A stretch of DNA of 64,000 nucleotides, taken from positions 56,109 through 120,108 of the forward strand of contig DAOUJG010000016.1 in NCBI GenBank assembly GCA_034423015.1. Reading direction: 5' to 3'. How positions within the stretch are numbered: the first letter of the stretch is position 1; each line of letters begins with the position of its first letter. Of this stretch, positions 15,814 through 25,131 are shown in pieces. A program made the position numbers and the translations under genes. The notes beneath the pieces are model-generated. The model did no database searches and had not been told where the DNA came from. It saw only the letters and a list, made by a program, of their open reading frames with translations. Origin of the DNA: JAGWBJ01 sp034423015 (GTDB taxonomy: Bacteria > Chloroflexota > Dehalococcoidia > Lucifugimonadales > JAGWBF01).

Positions 15814-18800
15814 ATGACTAAGCTCTTGGCGTTGGCAGCCATGGCGGCCCTGCTGATGGTGCTGGCGGGCTGCAATGGGGCCCCTCCGACTACAGAACCG
15901 CGCCGGCCTTCGGAAACGCCGCTGGTAACGGCTCCCACCGAGCGGCCCACACCCGGCCCCGGACCGACGGCTACGCCCGTACCCAGGCCCGGGGAGAGAC
16001 CCACGCCCAGGCCCGTACCGGCGCCGACGGCGGTGCCGGTGCCCGTGCCCGTGGCGACGCCCGCGCCAACGGTGGAGGTGGTCCCGGGGCTCGGGGCGGA
16101 CAGCTTCGTTGCCGTGGTTCCCAGGACCCTTCGGACGGGCTACATGGAGCAAGTCTCGGTCTCCCTGTTCAACGGCGACCGGCCCGTGTCGGGCGCCGTG
16201 CGCCTCACCCTGCTGGACGGGGGCGCCTCGGTTGGGGCCGTGGCGGCCAGGGTGGAGGGCGCGGGCAACCTCTCCCTCCCGGTGCCGCGCCTGGAGCCGG
16301 GCCAGTACGAGATAGAGGTCCAGGTAGAGGGCGTCTCCGAGACCCGGCGCGCCCCCCTCCGGGTGGAGGAGGGCGTCCTGCTGTTCGTGGAGACCGACAA
16401 GCCCATCTACAAGCCTGGACAGACCGTCCACATCCGGCTGATGACACTGGACGCCCTGCTGAAACCCTGGCAGTCCGACGCCACCGTCGAGGTGCAGGAC
16501 GCCAAGGGCATCAAGGTCTTTAAGAGGGACGTCGTCACCGACGAGTACGGCATGGCGACGGTGGACCTGCCCCTGTCCACCGAGCCCAACCTGGGGGTCT
16601 GGAAGTTGACGGCCCTGGCGGGAGACCGGAAGACCCAGCTCGACGTGCGGGTCGAGGAGTACGTTCTACCAAAGTACGAGGTCTCCGTCGACACCGAGAA
16701 GGAGTGGGTGCTGACCGGCGAGACCATCCAGGGCGTCCTCTCAGGCGAGTACTCCTTCGGCAAGCCGGTGGTGGGCGAGTACGAGATCGTCGCCTGGCGG
16801 TACGTGGGCCAATGGGAGGAGTACTCCCGCTCCAGCGGGTCCATCGAAGGCGATACCAGCTTCTCCGTTCCTCCGGTGGGATACGTGGCCGGAGTCCCCG
16901 CCGCCGGGGGCCAGGGCAACGTACGGCTGGACGTGACCCTCCGGGAGAAGGGCACCGGCTACGAGGAGTCGACCAGCAAGCTGCTGACCGTGGCGGCCGC
17001 GCCCGTGGTCCTGAGGGTGATACCCGAGAACCGGGTGTTCAAGCCCGGTCTGGGCATGGCGTACCTGGTCGTGGCCCAGCGGCCCGACGGCTCGCCGGTG
17101 GACACTGACGTGGCCGTCACCATCGACTACGTGGACAAGGAGTTCGAGCAGGTCGGCCAGGAGACCGTCAGGGTCGTCACCTCGGGCGGCAAGGCAATGG
17201 TCAAGACGGAGCCGCCCTCCGGGGCCGTCCAGCTTTACCTATCTGCCGAGGGTGGGGGCGCCTACACCTCCCTGGGGCTGCAGGCGGGCCACTCTCCCTC
17301 GGGCAGCTTCATCCACGTGGAGCAGGTTACCGAGGGCGACGTGCAGGTGGGGGATACGGTCCGGTTCCGGGTGAGCTCCACCAGTGAGGCCCGCAACTTC
17401 TACTACGAGGTGCTCTCCAGGGGGACCGTCATATTCACCGACGTGTCGGCCGGCCCGGATATCGAGCTGCTCGCCACGCATCTGATGGCGCCCTCCTCCC
17501 GGGTCCTCGTGTACCAGGTCCTGCCCAACAACGAGATCGCCGCTGACTACCTCCCCTTCGGCGTACAGGCATCCTATCCCCACCAGGTGCAGGTGGCCTT
17601 CAGCGACGAAGAGGTCAGGCCGGGCGCCTCCGTGGACATCGACCTCCGGACCCAGGGAGAGTCGCGGGTGGGCCTGGTGGCCGTGGACAGGTCGGTGTTC
17701 ATCCTGGCCGAGAACCGTCTGAACCTGCAGCAGGTCTTCGACGAGCTGGAGAAGCTCTACCTGGAGCCCCAGGTGGAGCTCCACGAGGCCCGTTTCATCG
17801 ACTCCATCGTCACCAGGGGGGCCCTGGAGACCTTCGAGGAGGCAGGCGCCATCGTGCTGACCAACAAGGACGTCCCCTCGGGCGAGGTGCACGAGGACCA
17901 GCGGATAGTGCTCCGGGCGATGGCTGAGGCGGTCGCTATGGATGCGGGGCCGGTCCCCACTTCCGCACCGGTGGCCTCCCCAGTCGAGGAGGCGCCCCAG
18001 GGCCTGGCCCAGGTCCAGCGGGTGCGCCAGTTCTTCCCGGAGACGTGGATATGGCAGGACGTCCACACCGGCGCCGACGGGACCGCCGTGGTCCCCGTCG
18101 AAGCGCCGGACAGCATAACCACCTGGATGCTCCGGGCGGTGGGCATGTCCAAGGAGCACGGCCTGGGCGTGGGGGAGGGCAGTCTCCGGGTGTTCCAGCC
18201 CTTCTTCCTGACGGTGGACCTGCCATTCTCAGCCATCCGGGGAGAGGAGCTGCCCGTCAGGGTCGCCCTGTTCAACTACTTGGACACGTCCCAGGAGATA
18301 TTCGTGGAGATCGAGGAGGACGGCTGGTTCGACCTGCTGGACCAGCCGTTGAAGTCCATAACCATCGGAGCCAACGACATCGGCGGGGCCGAGTTCAAGA
18401 TCCGCCCCACGGGCCTGGGCAGGGGCCCCGTCCGGATCACGGCGCGCAGCACCGAGGCCGCCGACGCGGTAATCAAGGACCTGCTGGTGGAGCCCGAGGG
18501 GGTGGAGGTGGAGACCGTCGGGAACCACGTGGTCTCGAGCGGCCACAGGCTCGAGTTCGACCCATCCCTGCCCTTCGACGCCATCGACGGGTCCGGACGG
18601 GCCTACGTGGCGGTGACCGGGAGCTACCTGACCCAGACCATCGAGGGCCTGGACCAGCTCCTGAAGATGCCCTTCGGCTGCGGCGAGCAGAACATGATCC
18701 TGTATGCTCCCAACGTGTACATCGCCCGTTACCTGCGGGAGACGGGGCAGCTCAAGCCCGAGATAATGGCCAAGGCCGAGCACCTGATGACGGTGGGCTA

Positions 18801-20127
18801 CCAGCGGGAGCTGACGTACCGCAGGCACGACGGCAGCTTCTCGGCCTTCGGCGACAGCGACAAGGACGGAAGCCTGTGGCTCACGGCCTTCGTCATGAAG
18901 ACCTTCGCCGAGGCGAAGGAGCTGACCTACGTCGACCCGGCGGTGATCGACTCCGCGGCCGCGTGGATAGAGGGCCACCAGCTCGATGACGGCTCCTTCG
19001 AGAACGTGGGCTTCCTCCATCACCAGGAGCTGCTGGGCGGGCTGCAGGGCCGCGACGCGCTGACGGCGTACGTGGCCATCGCCCTGCTGGAGGCGGGCGA
19101 CACGGGCCCTGCGACCGCGGCAGTCCGGTACCTGGAGGGCAAGCTGGACCGGATGGACGACCCCTACACCATGGCGATTACGGCCTACGCCCTGGAGCTG
19201 TCGGAAAGCGGGCTCGCGGGCCGGGCCCACGAGAGGCTCATGTCCATGGCCCGGGTGGACAGCAACGGCGCGCTGTACTGGGCGGGGGACGGTCTCGACG
19301 TCGGACCCGTTCCGTCCACGGACCGGGCGCCCAGGCACGGCAACCAGAGCGCGGCCATAGAGACTACCGGGTACGCCCTGCTGGCCCTGCTGCAACACCA
19401 GGACCTGCCCAACGCGTCCCGGGCGGCCAAGTGGCTGGTGGGCCAGCGCAACGCTCTGGGGGGCTTCGGCTCGACCCAGGACACCGTCGTCAGCCTCCAG
19501 GGGCTCACATCCTTCTCGGCCAAGTCCCGGACCGACGTGGACATGACCGTCATCCTGGCGGCAGGAAGCTGGGGCAAGGAGGTGCGCGTCACTCCGCAGA
19601 ACGCCGACGTGCTCCAGACGGTGGAGGTGCCCCTGGGAGAGGTGGTCTCCGTGACCGCCCAGGGCAAGGGCGACGCCGTCCTGCAGTCGGTGCTCCGGTA
19701 CAACGTCCCCGAGCGCAGGACGGAGGTCCCGGACGTATTCGACATCACCGTCGACTACGGCACCGACCACGTGGAGGTGGACGACCTGATCACCGTCTCC
19801 GCCTCGGTCACCTTCCGGCCCCCGCTGCCCATCGAGGCGGGCATGGTCGTCCTGGACGTGGCTGTGCCGACGGGGTTCGACCCGGTGCGCGAGACTGTTG
19901 CCGCCCTGGTGGAGGAGAACGCCAACCTGAAACGGTTCGAGGTCGCCGGCCGCAAGGTGATACTCTACATCGAGGACATGATGCCCGGAGAGACGGTCTC
20001 ACTGGAGTTCCAGGCCCGGGCCAGGTACCCGGTGCGGGCAAAGGAGGTCGTCTCCCAGGTGTACTCCTACTACCGGCCGGAGCATCGCGGCGAGACTTTG
20101 GGAAGCGTCATGACCGTGACCCAGTGA
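15814..20127 (+). CDS. alpha-2-macroglobulin-family lipoprotein with intact thioester
   Basis: This 1437-residue exported protein has a signal peptide with lipobox (MVLAGC), then a Pro/Thr-rich linker to about residue 90. It continues with MG-type beta-sandwich domains, including the FVETDKPIYKPGQ motif seen in animal alpha-2-macroglobulins. The thioester CGEQ (C956) lies in PFGCGEQNM, followed by the alpha/alpha toroid (GGFGSTQDTVVSLQGL). It ends in a receptor-binding-like domain (from about PDVFDITVDYG). The family traps proteases by bait cleavage and thioester coupling. Bacterial members usually sit beside pbpC; this one stands alone and keeps a metazoan-like domain order. ATG at 15814 has AAGGAG. 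Confidence 0.9.
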   Translation: MTKLLALAAMAALLMVLAGCNGAPPTTEPRRPSETPLVTAPTERPTPGPGPTATPVPRPGERPTPRPVPAPTAVPVPVPVATPAPTVEVVPGLGADSFVAVVPRTLRTGYMEQVSVSLFNGDRPVSGAVRLTLLDGGASVGAVAARVEGAGNLSLPVPRLEPGQYEIEVQVEGVSETRRAPLRVEEGVLLFVETDKPIYKPGQTVHIRLMTLDALLKPWQSDATVEVQDAKGIKVFKRDVVTDEYGMATVDLPLSTEPNLGVWKLTALAGDRKTQLDVRVEEYVLPKYEVSVDTEKEWVLTGETIQGVLSGEYSFGKPVVGEYEIVAWRYVGQWEEYSRSSGSIEGDTSFSVPPVGYVAGVPAAGGQGNVRLDVTLREKGTGYEESTSKLLTVAAAPVVLRVIPENRVFKPGLGMAYLVVAQRPDGSPVDTDVAVTIDYVDKEFEQVGQETVRVVTSGGKAMVKTEPPSGAVQLYLSAEGGGAYTSLGLQAGHSPSGSFIHVEQVTEGDVQVGDTVRFRVSSTSEARNFYYEVLSRGTVIFTDVSAGPDIELLATHLMAPSSRVLVYQVLPNNEIAADYLPFGVQASYPHQVQVAFSDEEVRPGASVDIDLRTQGESRVGLVAVDRSVFILAENRLNLQQVFDELEKLYLEPQVELHEARFIDSIVTRGALETFEEAGAIVLTNKDVPSGEVHEDQRIVLRAMAEAVAMDAGPVPTSAPVASPVEEAPQGLAQVQRVRQFFPETWIWQDVHTGADGTAVVPVEAPDSITTWMLRAVGMSKEHGLGVGEGSLRVFQPFFLTVDLPFSAIRGEELPVRVALFNYLDTSQEIFVEIEEDGWFDLLDQPLKSITIGANDIGGAEFKIRPTGLGRGPVRITARSTEAADAVIKDLLVEPEGVEVETVGNHVVSSGHRLEFDPSLPFDAIDGSGRAYVAVTGSYLTQTIEGLDQLLKMPFGCGEQNMILYAPNVYIARYLRETGQLKPEIMAKAEHLMTVGYQRELTYRRHDGSFSAFGDSDKDGSLWLTAFVMKTFAEAKELTYVDPAVIDSAAAWIEGHQLDDGSFENVGFLHHQELLGGLQGRDALTAYVAIALLEAGDTGPATAAVRYLEGKLDRMDDPYTMAITAYALELSESGLAGRAHERLMSMARVDSNGALYWAGDGLDVGPVPSTDRAPRHGNQSAAIETTGYALLALLQHQDLPNASRAAKWLVGQRNALGGFGSTQDTVVSLQGLTSFSAKSRTDVDMTVILAAGSWGKEVRVTPQNADVLQTVEVPLGEVVSVTAQGKGDAVLQSVLRYNVPERRTEVPDVFDITVDYGTDHVEVDDLITVSASVTFRPPLPIEAGMVVLDVAVPTGFDPVRETVAALVEENANLKRFEVAGRKVILYIEDMMPGETVSLEFQARARYPVRAKEVVSQVYSYYRPEHRGETLGSVMTVTQ

Positions 20128-20156
20128 CGCGGCGCAGGCCCAGAGCGGCGGGGAAT

Positions 20157-20189
20157 CCAGTAATGCCTCGTAAACCGAGGCATTACTGG
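20157..20189 (+). terminator. strong hairpin after the alpha-2-macroglobulin gene
   Basis: A perfect 14-bp stem (CCAGTAATGCCTCG and its complement) with a 5-nt loop begins 30 nt after the stop. It is followed by a short GGTGTC/GACACC palindrome and, further on, an AT-richer stretch. It is the most stable simple hairpin noticed in the window. Confidence 0.6.
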
Positions 20190-20225
20190 TGTCTGACACC
20201 TCTGGAATTTTCGTCCTGATTCCCG

Positions 20226-20285
20226 TATAATGCCATGTTTGTTACCAATGTATTACCGCCAAGGCGGCTGGGGAAACACTATACT
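20226..20285 (+). promoter_or_regulatory. promoter region of the amino-acid ABC operon
   Basis: Two -10-like hexamers precede the binding-protein gene: TATAAT (20226-20231) and TATACT (20280-20285). Neither has a strong -35 at the right distance. The 80-bp stretch is clearly AT-richer than its surroundings. Confidence 0.35.
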
Positions 20286-20309
20286 TAGGTAGAAAGGACC
20301 GGACTGACG

Positions 20310-21386
20310 ATGCTGAAGAAGAGACTGTACATCCTGGTTGGGTGCCTGGTAGCGATGGCAGCGATGCTCGCCGCCTGCGCCGATGGCACAAGTGAAGGGG
20401 ACGCTGAAGAGAGCGCCCGGCTTCAGGAAGTCCAGGACCGGGGCAACGTAATCTGCGCCAGCCGCGATGACGTGCCCGGCTACGGCTTCCTGGACGACGC
20501 CGGCAACAACGTGGGCTTCGACATCGACCTGTGCCGGGCCCTGGCGGCGGCGGTGCTGGGTGACCCCAACGCCATCGAAATCCGGCTGATCACCGCGGCG
20601 GACCGCGGCCCGACCATCCAGTCGGGAGAGGTGGATATGCTCGTCCGCACCGTGACCTGGACGACCTCCCGGGACGCGCAATGGGGCAACTACGCGCAGA
20701 CCATGTTCTTCGACGGCCAGGGGTTCATGGTGAGGAAGGACCTGAACGTGTCCAGCGCGCTGGACCTGCAGGATGCCTCGGTGTGTGTAACCCAGGGCAC
20801 CACCACGGAGCTGAACCTCCAGGACTTCTCCAACCAGAACAACCTGAACATCACCGCGAGGACCTTCGAGGACACCGATGCAGTGCTGGCGGCTTACGAA
20901 GGGGGGCAGTGCGATGCCTTCACCAACGACCGCTCCCAGCTTGCGGCCCTCGGCACGGCCCTGGAGAACCGGGCGGACCACGTGATCCTGCCTGAGACCA
21001 TCTCGGAAGAGCCCCTCGGCCCCGTGGTCCCCCATGGCGACGACCAGTGGTTCGACATCGTGAAGACGGTGATGGCCATGCTGATATACGCCGAGGCGTA
21101 CGACGTCACCTCAGGCAACGTTCCCACGTCCGTCACCGGCGACACCAGGGTCGACCGCCTGTTCGGCCTGGAAGGCTCCTTCGGCCAGGACAGCCTTGGA
21201 CTCAAGGCAACGGCGGCCCAGGACGTGATCAGGGCCGTGGGCAACTATGGCGAAATCTACAACCGCAACCTGGGACCCGGCGGCATCGACCTGCCTCGGG
21301 AGAATGGCCGCAACGCCCTCTGGGCGGACGCCACCTGCACGGACTGCCCGAAGGGCGGCCAGATATACGCCGCTCCCCTCAGGTAG
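20310..21386 (+). CDS. aapJ: general L-amino-acid ABC importer, substrate-binding protein (AapJ-like)
   Basis: This 358-residue lipoprotein (lipobox AMLAAC) is of the family 3 solute-binding type. It has the usual opening RLQEVQDRGNVICAS, then GYGFLDDAGNNVGFDIDLCRALAAAVLGD and VTWTTSRD. The whole profile matches AapJ/BztA, which bind a broad set of polar and acidic L-amino acids. Length and the C-terminal NRNLGPGGIDLPRENGRNALW segment are also Aap-like. It leads a four-gene operon; a hairpin directly downstream probably raises its expression over the permeases. Confidence 0.9.
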   Translation: MLKKRLYILVGCLVAMAAMLAACADGTSEGDAEESARLQEVQDRGNVICASRDDVPGYGFLDDAGNNVGFDIDLCRALAAAVLGDPNAIEIRLITAADRGPTIQSGEVDMLVRTVTWTTSRDAQWGNYAQTMFFDGQGFMVRKDLNVSSALDLQDASVCVTQGTTTELNLQDFSNQNNLNITARTFEDTDAVLAAYEGGQCDAFTNDRSQLAALGTALENRADHVILPETISEEPLGPVVPHGDDQWFDIVKTVMAMLIYAEAYDVTSGNVPTSVTGDTRVDRLFGLEGSFGQDSLGLKATAAQDVIRAVGNYGEIYNRNLGPGGIDLPRENGRNALWADATCTDCPKGGQIYAAPLR

Positions 21387-21413
21387 CCTCTTAGCCCCCG
21401 CTCGAAGTAGGAC

Positions 21414-21442
21414 GAGGCGGCCGGTGTCGAGCCGGCCGCCTC
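21414..21442 (+). terminator. intercistronic hairpin after aapJ
   Basis: A perfect 11-bp stem (GAGGCGGCCGG and its complement) with a 7-nt loop lies 27 nt after the aapJ stop. It may act as an attenuator or 3'-end stabiliser, giving more binding protein than permease, as is common in ABC import operons. Confidence 0.55.
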
Positions 21443-21551
21443 CCTGCCCCTCCGGCGGCTTCTTGCCGGCGTCGGCCTCGTTGGCGCGGCTCCGCAGCCG
21501 TCGCCGTAGTAGAATCGAAAGGCATCCGGAGCGCATAACGGGCGGTTCGTC

Positions 21552-22748
21552 ATGGGAACGCTGCTTCGCAGCCTGACCTACAAGGGCATACCGGTCTGGA
21601 GACACGTCCAGGTCATTCAGTGGACGAGCCAGATCGTGTCCGGTGTGCTGGTCGTCCTTCTGGTCGCCTGGTTCTTCGCCAACATCGGCAACGCCATCCA
21701 GGACCGGGAGATACCCCACGGCTTCGGGTTTCTGGACCGGGAGTACCAGACTCCCATCGGCGACCACTTCCTGCCATACGAGTCCCACGACACCTTCCTG
21801 TACGCCTTTTTGGTGGCCTTCACCAATACGCTGATCGTCTCCATATTCGGCGTGGTGCTGGCTACCGCTCTGGGAATCATGGTGGGCGTGGCGCGCATGT
21901 CCGGCAACTGGATCGTGTCCAAGACCGCCCTGGTCTACATAGAGTTCTTCCGCAACGTCCCCCTCCTCATCCAGCTCTTCTTCTGGTTCTACATCGTGCT
22001 GGCCCTGCCACCGGTGCGGGAGGGCTACATCGTCGGCGGCCAGTTCTACCTCAACAATGCCGGCGTGTCCCTGCCGTGGCCGGCGGCCGGCGGCCTGGGG
22101 GCGACCTTGATATGGTCCCTGCTGGCGGCAGCCGGCATCTTTGCCGGCGTGGTCGCCCACCGCTGGCTGACGGAGCGCGAGCTGCGCACCGGCTCAGAGT
22201 CGTATCCCCTGTTTGGGGGGGTTATGCTCGCCTTCCTCATCGGCCTGGTGGGCTGGGTCGTAATCGGCGCGGTGTTCGGCGAGTCCCCGTTGGTCATCTC
22301 CGTTCCGGAGCCCGAGGGCGCCTTTGGGCGCATCGGCGGCGGGTTCACCATGTCCGGTGGACTGATCGCCCTGATGGCCGGGTTGGTCATATACACCGCC
22401 GCCTACATCGCCGAGATCGTGAGGGCGGGCATACAGTCGGTGGGTCGCGGACAGCGAGAGTCCGCCCGGGCCCTGGGGCTGTCGGGCATGACGGCCCTGC
22501 GCTACGTATCCTTCCCTCAAGCCATGCGGGTCATCGTCCCGCCCCTCATCAGCCAATACCTCAACCTGACGAAGAACAGCAGCCTTGCGGGGGCCATCGG
22601 CTACTCCGACCTGACCAACGTGGCCAAGACCATGACCCAGACGGCCCCTGCGATATCCATCTACGTCATGATAATGGCAGCCTACCTGGCCCTGAGCCTG
22701 ACCTACTCGGTTATCGGGAACCTGTACAACCGGCACATACGATTCTGA
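21552..22748 (+). CDS. aapQ: amino-acid ABC permease (AapQ-like)
   Basis: This 398-residue inner-membrane permease of the HisMQ/Aap family has the family's long periplasmic/loop insertion between early and late helices. The conserved EAA-type loop AGIQSVGRGQRESARALGL contacts the ATPase, and FFRNVPLLIQLFFWF matches AapQ/BztB. Together with AapM it forms the heteromeric channel. The start ATG lacks a good Shine-Dalgarno. Confidence 0.9.
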   Translation: MGTLLRSLTYKGIPVWRHVQVIQWTSQIVSGVLVVLLVAWFFANIGNAIQDREIPHGFGFLDREYQTPIGDHFLPYESHDTFLYAFLVAFTNTLIVSIFGVVLATALGIMVGVARMSGNWIVSKTALVYIEFFRNVPLLIQLFFWFYIVLALPPVREGYIVGGQFYLNNAGVSLPWPAAGGLGATLIWSLLAAAGIFAGVVAHRWLTERELRTGSESYPLFGGVMLAFLIGLVGWVVIGAVFGESPLVISVPEPEGAFGRIGGGFTMSGGLIALMAGLVIYTAAYIAEIVRAGIQSVGRGQRESARALGLSGMTALRYVSFPQAMRVIVPPLISQYLNLTKNSSLAGAIGYSDLTNVAKTMTQTAPAISIYVMIMAAYLALSLTYSVIGNLYNRHIRF

Positions 22749-22788
22749 TGCTCGCTACTTGCAACGAAACAGGTCGAGCGGGTAGCTG

Positions 22789-24039
22789 ATGGCCGTCGAC
22801 GCCGAGGCAGGGACCGGACGGGCGCTGCCCCCGCCCCGCGCCAGCGGGGGTGCGGCGGCCTGGGTGCGGGACAACCTGTTCAGCGAGTGGTACAACGGAG
22901 TCCTCACGGTTCTCTCCGTCGTCGTCCTTGGCATAGTCCTATGGTTTGGACTGCGCTGGCTGATCGTCGACGCCGACTGGAGCGTCATAGCCACCCTGGG
23001 CGGGCAGCTAATGATCGGCCAGTACAACACCGAGTCGGCATGTCCCGGCCAGAACTGTTTCTGGAGGCCCCAGGCGATCCTGCTGGTGGTCACGGCCCTG
23101 CTGGGGATGATGTGGGCCGTGGCCGGCGGCGGCCTCACCAAGCGCATCGCAATAGGGGTTGCGGTGGTGCTGGCCCTGTTCGCTCTGCTGCCCTACAGCT
23201 TCGAGCGCATGGGGCTGGACGTGCGCCTGCTGCTGGTGGCCAACCTGCCTGCCCTTGGCCTGGGGTGGGCCATAGGGCGCTACACCGCGTTGGGGACGGT
23301 GCGCAGGACGGCCATAACGGCCGCGGTCGTCTTCGTATTGGCCCTGGTCGTGCTGCGCGGGCTGCCGGGGATACCCGGCCTTCAGACTGTATCGGTGCTC
23401 CACTGGGGAGGGCTGATGCTGAACCTTATACTGGCGGTGGCGGGCATCGTGCTATGCCTGCCCATCGGGGTCGCCTTGGCCCTGGGGAGGCGCAGCAACC
23501 TGCCCGTGGTAAAGCTGTTGTGCGTGGTGTTCATCGAGGTGTTCCGGGGGGTGCCACTGATAACGCTGCTGTTCATGTCCCAGCACCTGGTGCCCCTGGC
23601 ATTCCCGGAAGACTTCCCAGTGAACTCCCTGCTCCGTGCCGCCATAATAATCACGCTGTTCAGCGCCGCATACATGGCCGAGAACGTGCGGGGAGGACTG
23701 CAGGCCCTGCATCCCGGACAAGCCGAGGCGGCCCGGGCCCTGGGCTTGCCCAGCTGGCAGACCACGCTGCTCATCTCTCTGCCCCAGGCCATCCGCAACG
23801 TGATCCCCGCCATAGTGGGCCAGTTCATCTCCCTGTTCAAGGACACGACCCTGGTCTACATCATCGGCATGAACGACGTGCTGCAATTCAGCCGGGCGTT
23901 CATCCAGGGCAACACCGAGTACCTGGCCAGCGCCAAGGAGCTGTTCATATTCCTGGCCGTGGTCTTTTGGATATTCACCTACGGGATGTCCTACGTGAGC
24001 CGGCGCATCGAGGAGAACCTGGGAGTCGGCCGGCGGTGA
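22789..24039 (+). CDS. aapM: amino-acid ABC permease (AapM-like)
   Basis: This 416-residue second permease subunit has an N-terminal soluble stretch, an early helix bundle and the C-terminal transport domain. The EAA loop is GGLQALHPGQAEAARALGL, and EVFRGVPLITLLFM is family-typical. It follows aapQ by 40 nt and precedes the ATPase by 33 nt. Confidence 0.9.
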   Translation: MAVDAEAGTGRALPPPRASGGAAAWVRDNLFSEWYNGVLTVLSVVVLGIVLWFGLRWLIVDADWSVIATLGGQLMIGQYNTESACPGQNCFWRPQAILLVVTALLGMMWAVAGGGLTKRIAIGVAVVLALFALLPYSFERMGLDVRLLLVANLPALGLGWAIGRYTALGTVRRTAITAAVVFVLALVVLRGLPGIPGLQTVSVLHWGGLMLNLILAVAGIVLCLPIGVALALGRRSNLPVVKLLCVVFIEVFRGVPLITLLFMSQHLVPLAFPEDFPVNSLLRAAIIITLFSAAYMAENVRGGLQALHPGQAEAARALGLPSWQTTLLISLPQAIRNVIPAIVGQFISLFKDTTLVYIIGMNDVLQFSRAFIQGNTEYLASAKELFIFLAVVFWIFTYGMSYVSRRIEENLGVGRR

Positions 24040-24072
24040 AGCACCCTGAATCGCGGCAATGGGGAGGGAGTC

Positions 24073-24864
24073 ATGGCCGAGACGAACGGCGCTGAGACGG
24101 GCGCGCTCCGCACGAACGAGACCGCGGCGGGCGACGAGATCATCGTCTGCCGCGACGTGCACAAATGGTACGGCGAGTACCACGCGCTCCGCGGCATCAC
24201 CACCACCATCAACAAAGCGCAAGTGGTGGTCGTGTTCGGGCCGTCGGGGTCTGGCAAGTCCACATTCATCCGAACCATCAACAGGCTGGAGGAGCACCAA
24301 CGGGGCCAGATCATCGTCGACGGTATCGAGCTGACCAACGACGTGCGCAACATCGACGCCATACGGCGCGACGTGGGCATGGTCTTCCAGTCCTTCAACC
24401 TGTTCCCCCACCTTACCGTGATGGGCAACATCACCCTGGCGCCCATGAAGGTGCGGAAGATGCCCAGGGACGCGGCCGGGCAGGTGGCCATGGAGCTCCT
24501 GGAGCGGGTGGGCATCCCCGAGCAGGCCGACAAGTACCCGTCCCAGCTATCCGGCGGTCAGCAGCAGCGTGTCGCCATAGCGCGGGCGCTGGCCATGCAG
24601 CCGAACATCATGCTGTTCGACGAGCCGACCTCCGCGCTGGACCCGGAGATGATCAAGGAAGTGCTGGACGTGATGCACGAGCTGGCCGACTCGGGGATGA
24701 CCATGATCGTGGTGTCCCACGAGATGGGGTTCGCCAGGGAGGTGGGGCACCGGATGATGATGTTCGACCAGGGCATAATCGTCGAGGATGGCCCGCCGCA
24801 GCAGGTATTCGAGGACCCTCAGAGCGAGCGCACCAAGCTCTTCCTGAAGCAGATCCTCAGCTAG
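24073..24864 (+). CDS. aapP: amino-acid ABC importer ATPase (AapP-like)
   Basis: This 263-residue ATP-binding subunit has Walker A FGPSGSGKST, Q-loop VFQSFNLFPHLTV, signature LSGGQQQRVAIARAL, Walker B IMLFDEPTSALDPE and switch histidine VVSHEMGFA. All are consensus for the polar amino-acid (HisP/GlnQ/AapP) class. It completes the importer, which has all four parts and looks functional. Confidence 0.93.
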   Translation: MAETNGAETGALRTNETAAGDEIIVCRDVHKWYGEYHALRGITTTINKAQVVVVFGPSGSGKSTFIRTINRLEEHQRGQIIVDGIELTNDVRNIDAIRRDVGMVFQSFNLFPHLTVMGNITLAPMKVRKMPRDAAGQVAMELLERVGIPEQADKYPSQLSGGQQQRVAIARALAMQPNIMLFDEPTSALDPEMIKEVLDVMHELADSGMTMIVVSHEMGFAREVGHRMMMFDQGIIVEDGPPQQVFEDPQSERTKLFLKQILS

Positions 24865-25131
24865 CCCGCCCCGGGAGACTTACAGTATCAGTATCAGTCC
24901 TCTCCGGACCTGATGGGTCTATCTATTACGTCCAACAGGGATTGGGCCACGTACAGGTTTGGCCACATGTTGTCGACGCGCGTTACCGGAGTTTGAAAAT
25001 ACAATATGTTGGGGTTGAGACTGTTGGCAAGGGAGCTTGCGGTATCCATGCAACACCGTCTAAGATAGTCCGGGCCGCCCGGCAGGACCGCCGGGCGCGG
25101 CAGCCCATGGGGAGGACCCGAGGGAGGCACC

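Noticed and set aside
24865..25131. Gap between aapP and the ABC exporter, with TATCAG repeated twice and a TACAAT
   Set aside because: No -35 at proper spacing, no hairpin or riboswitch-like structure, and no credible small gene.
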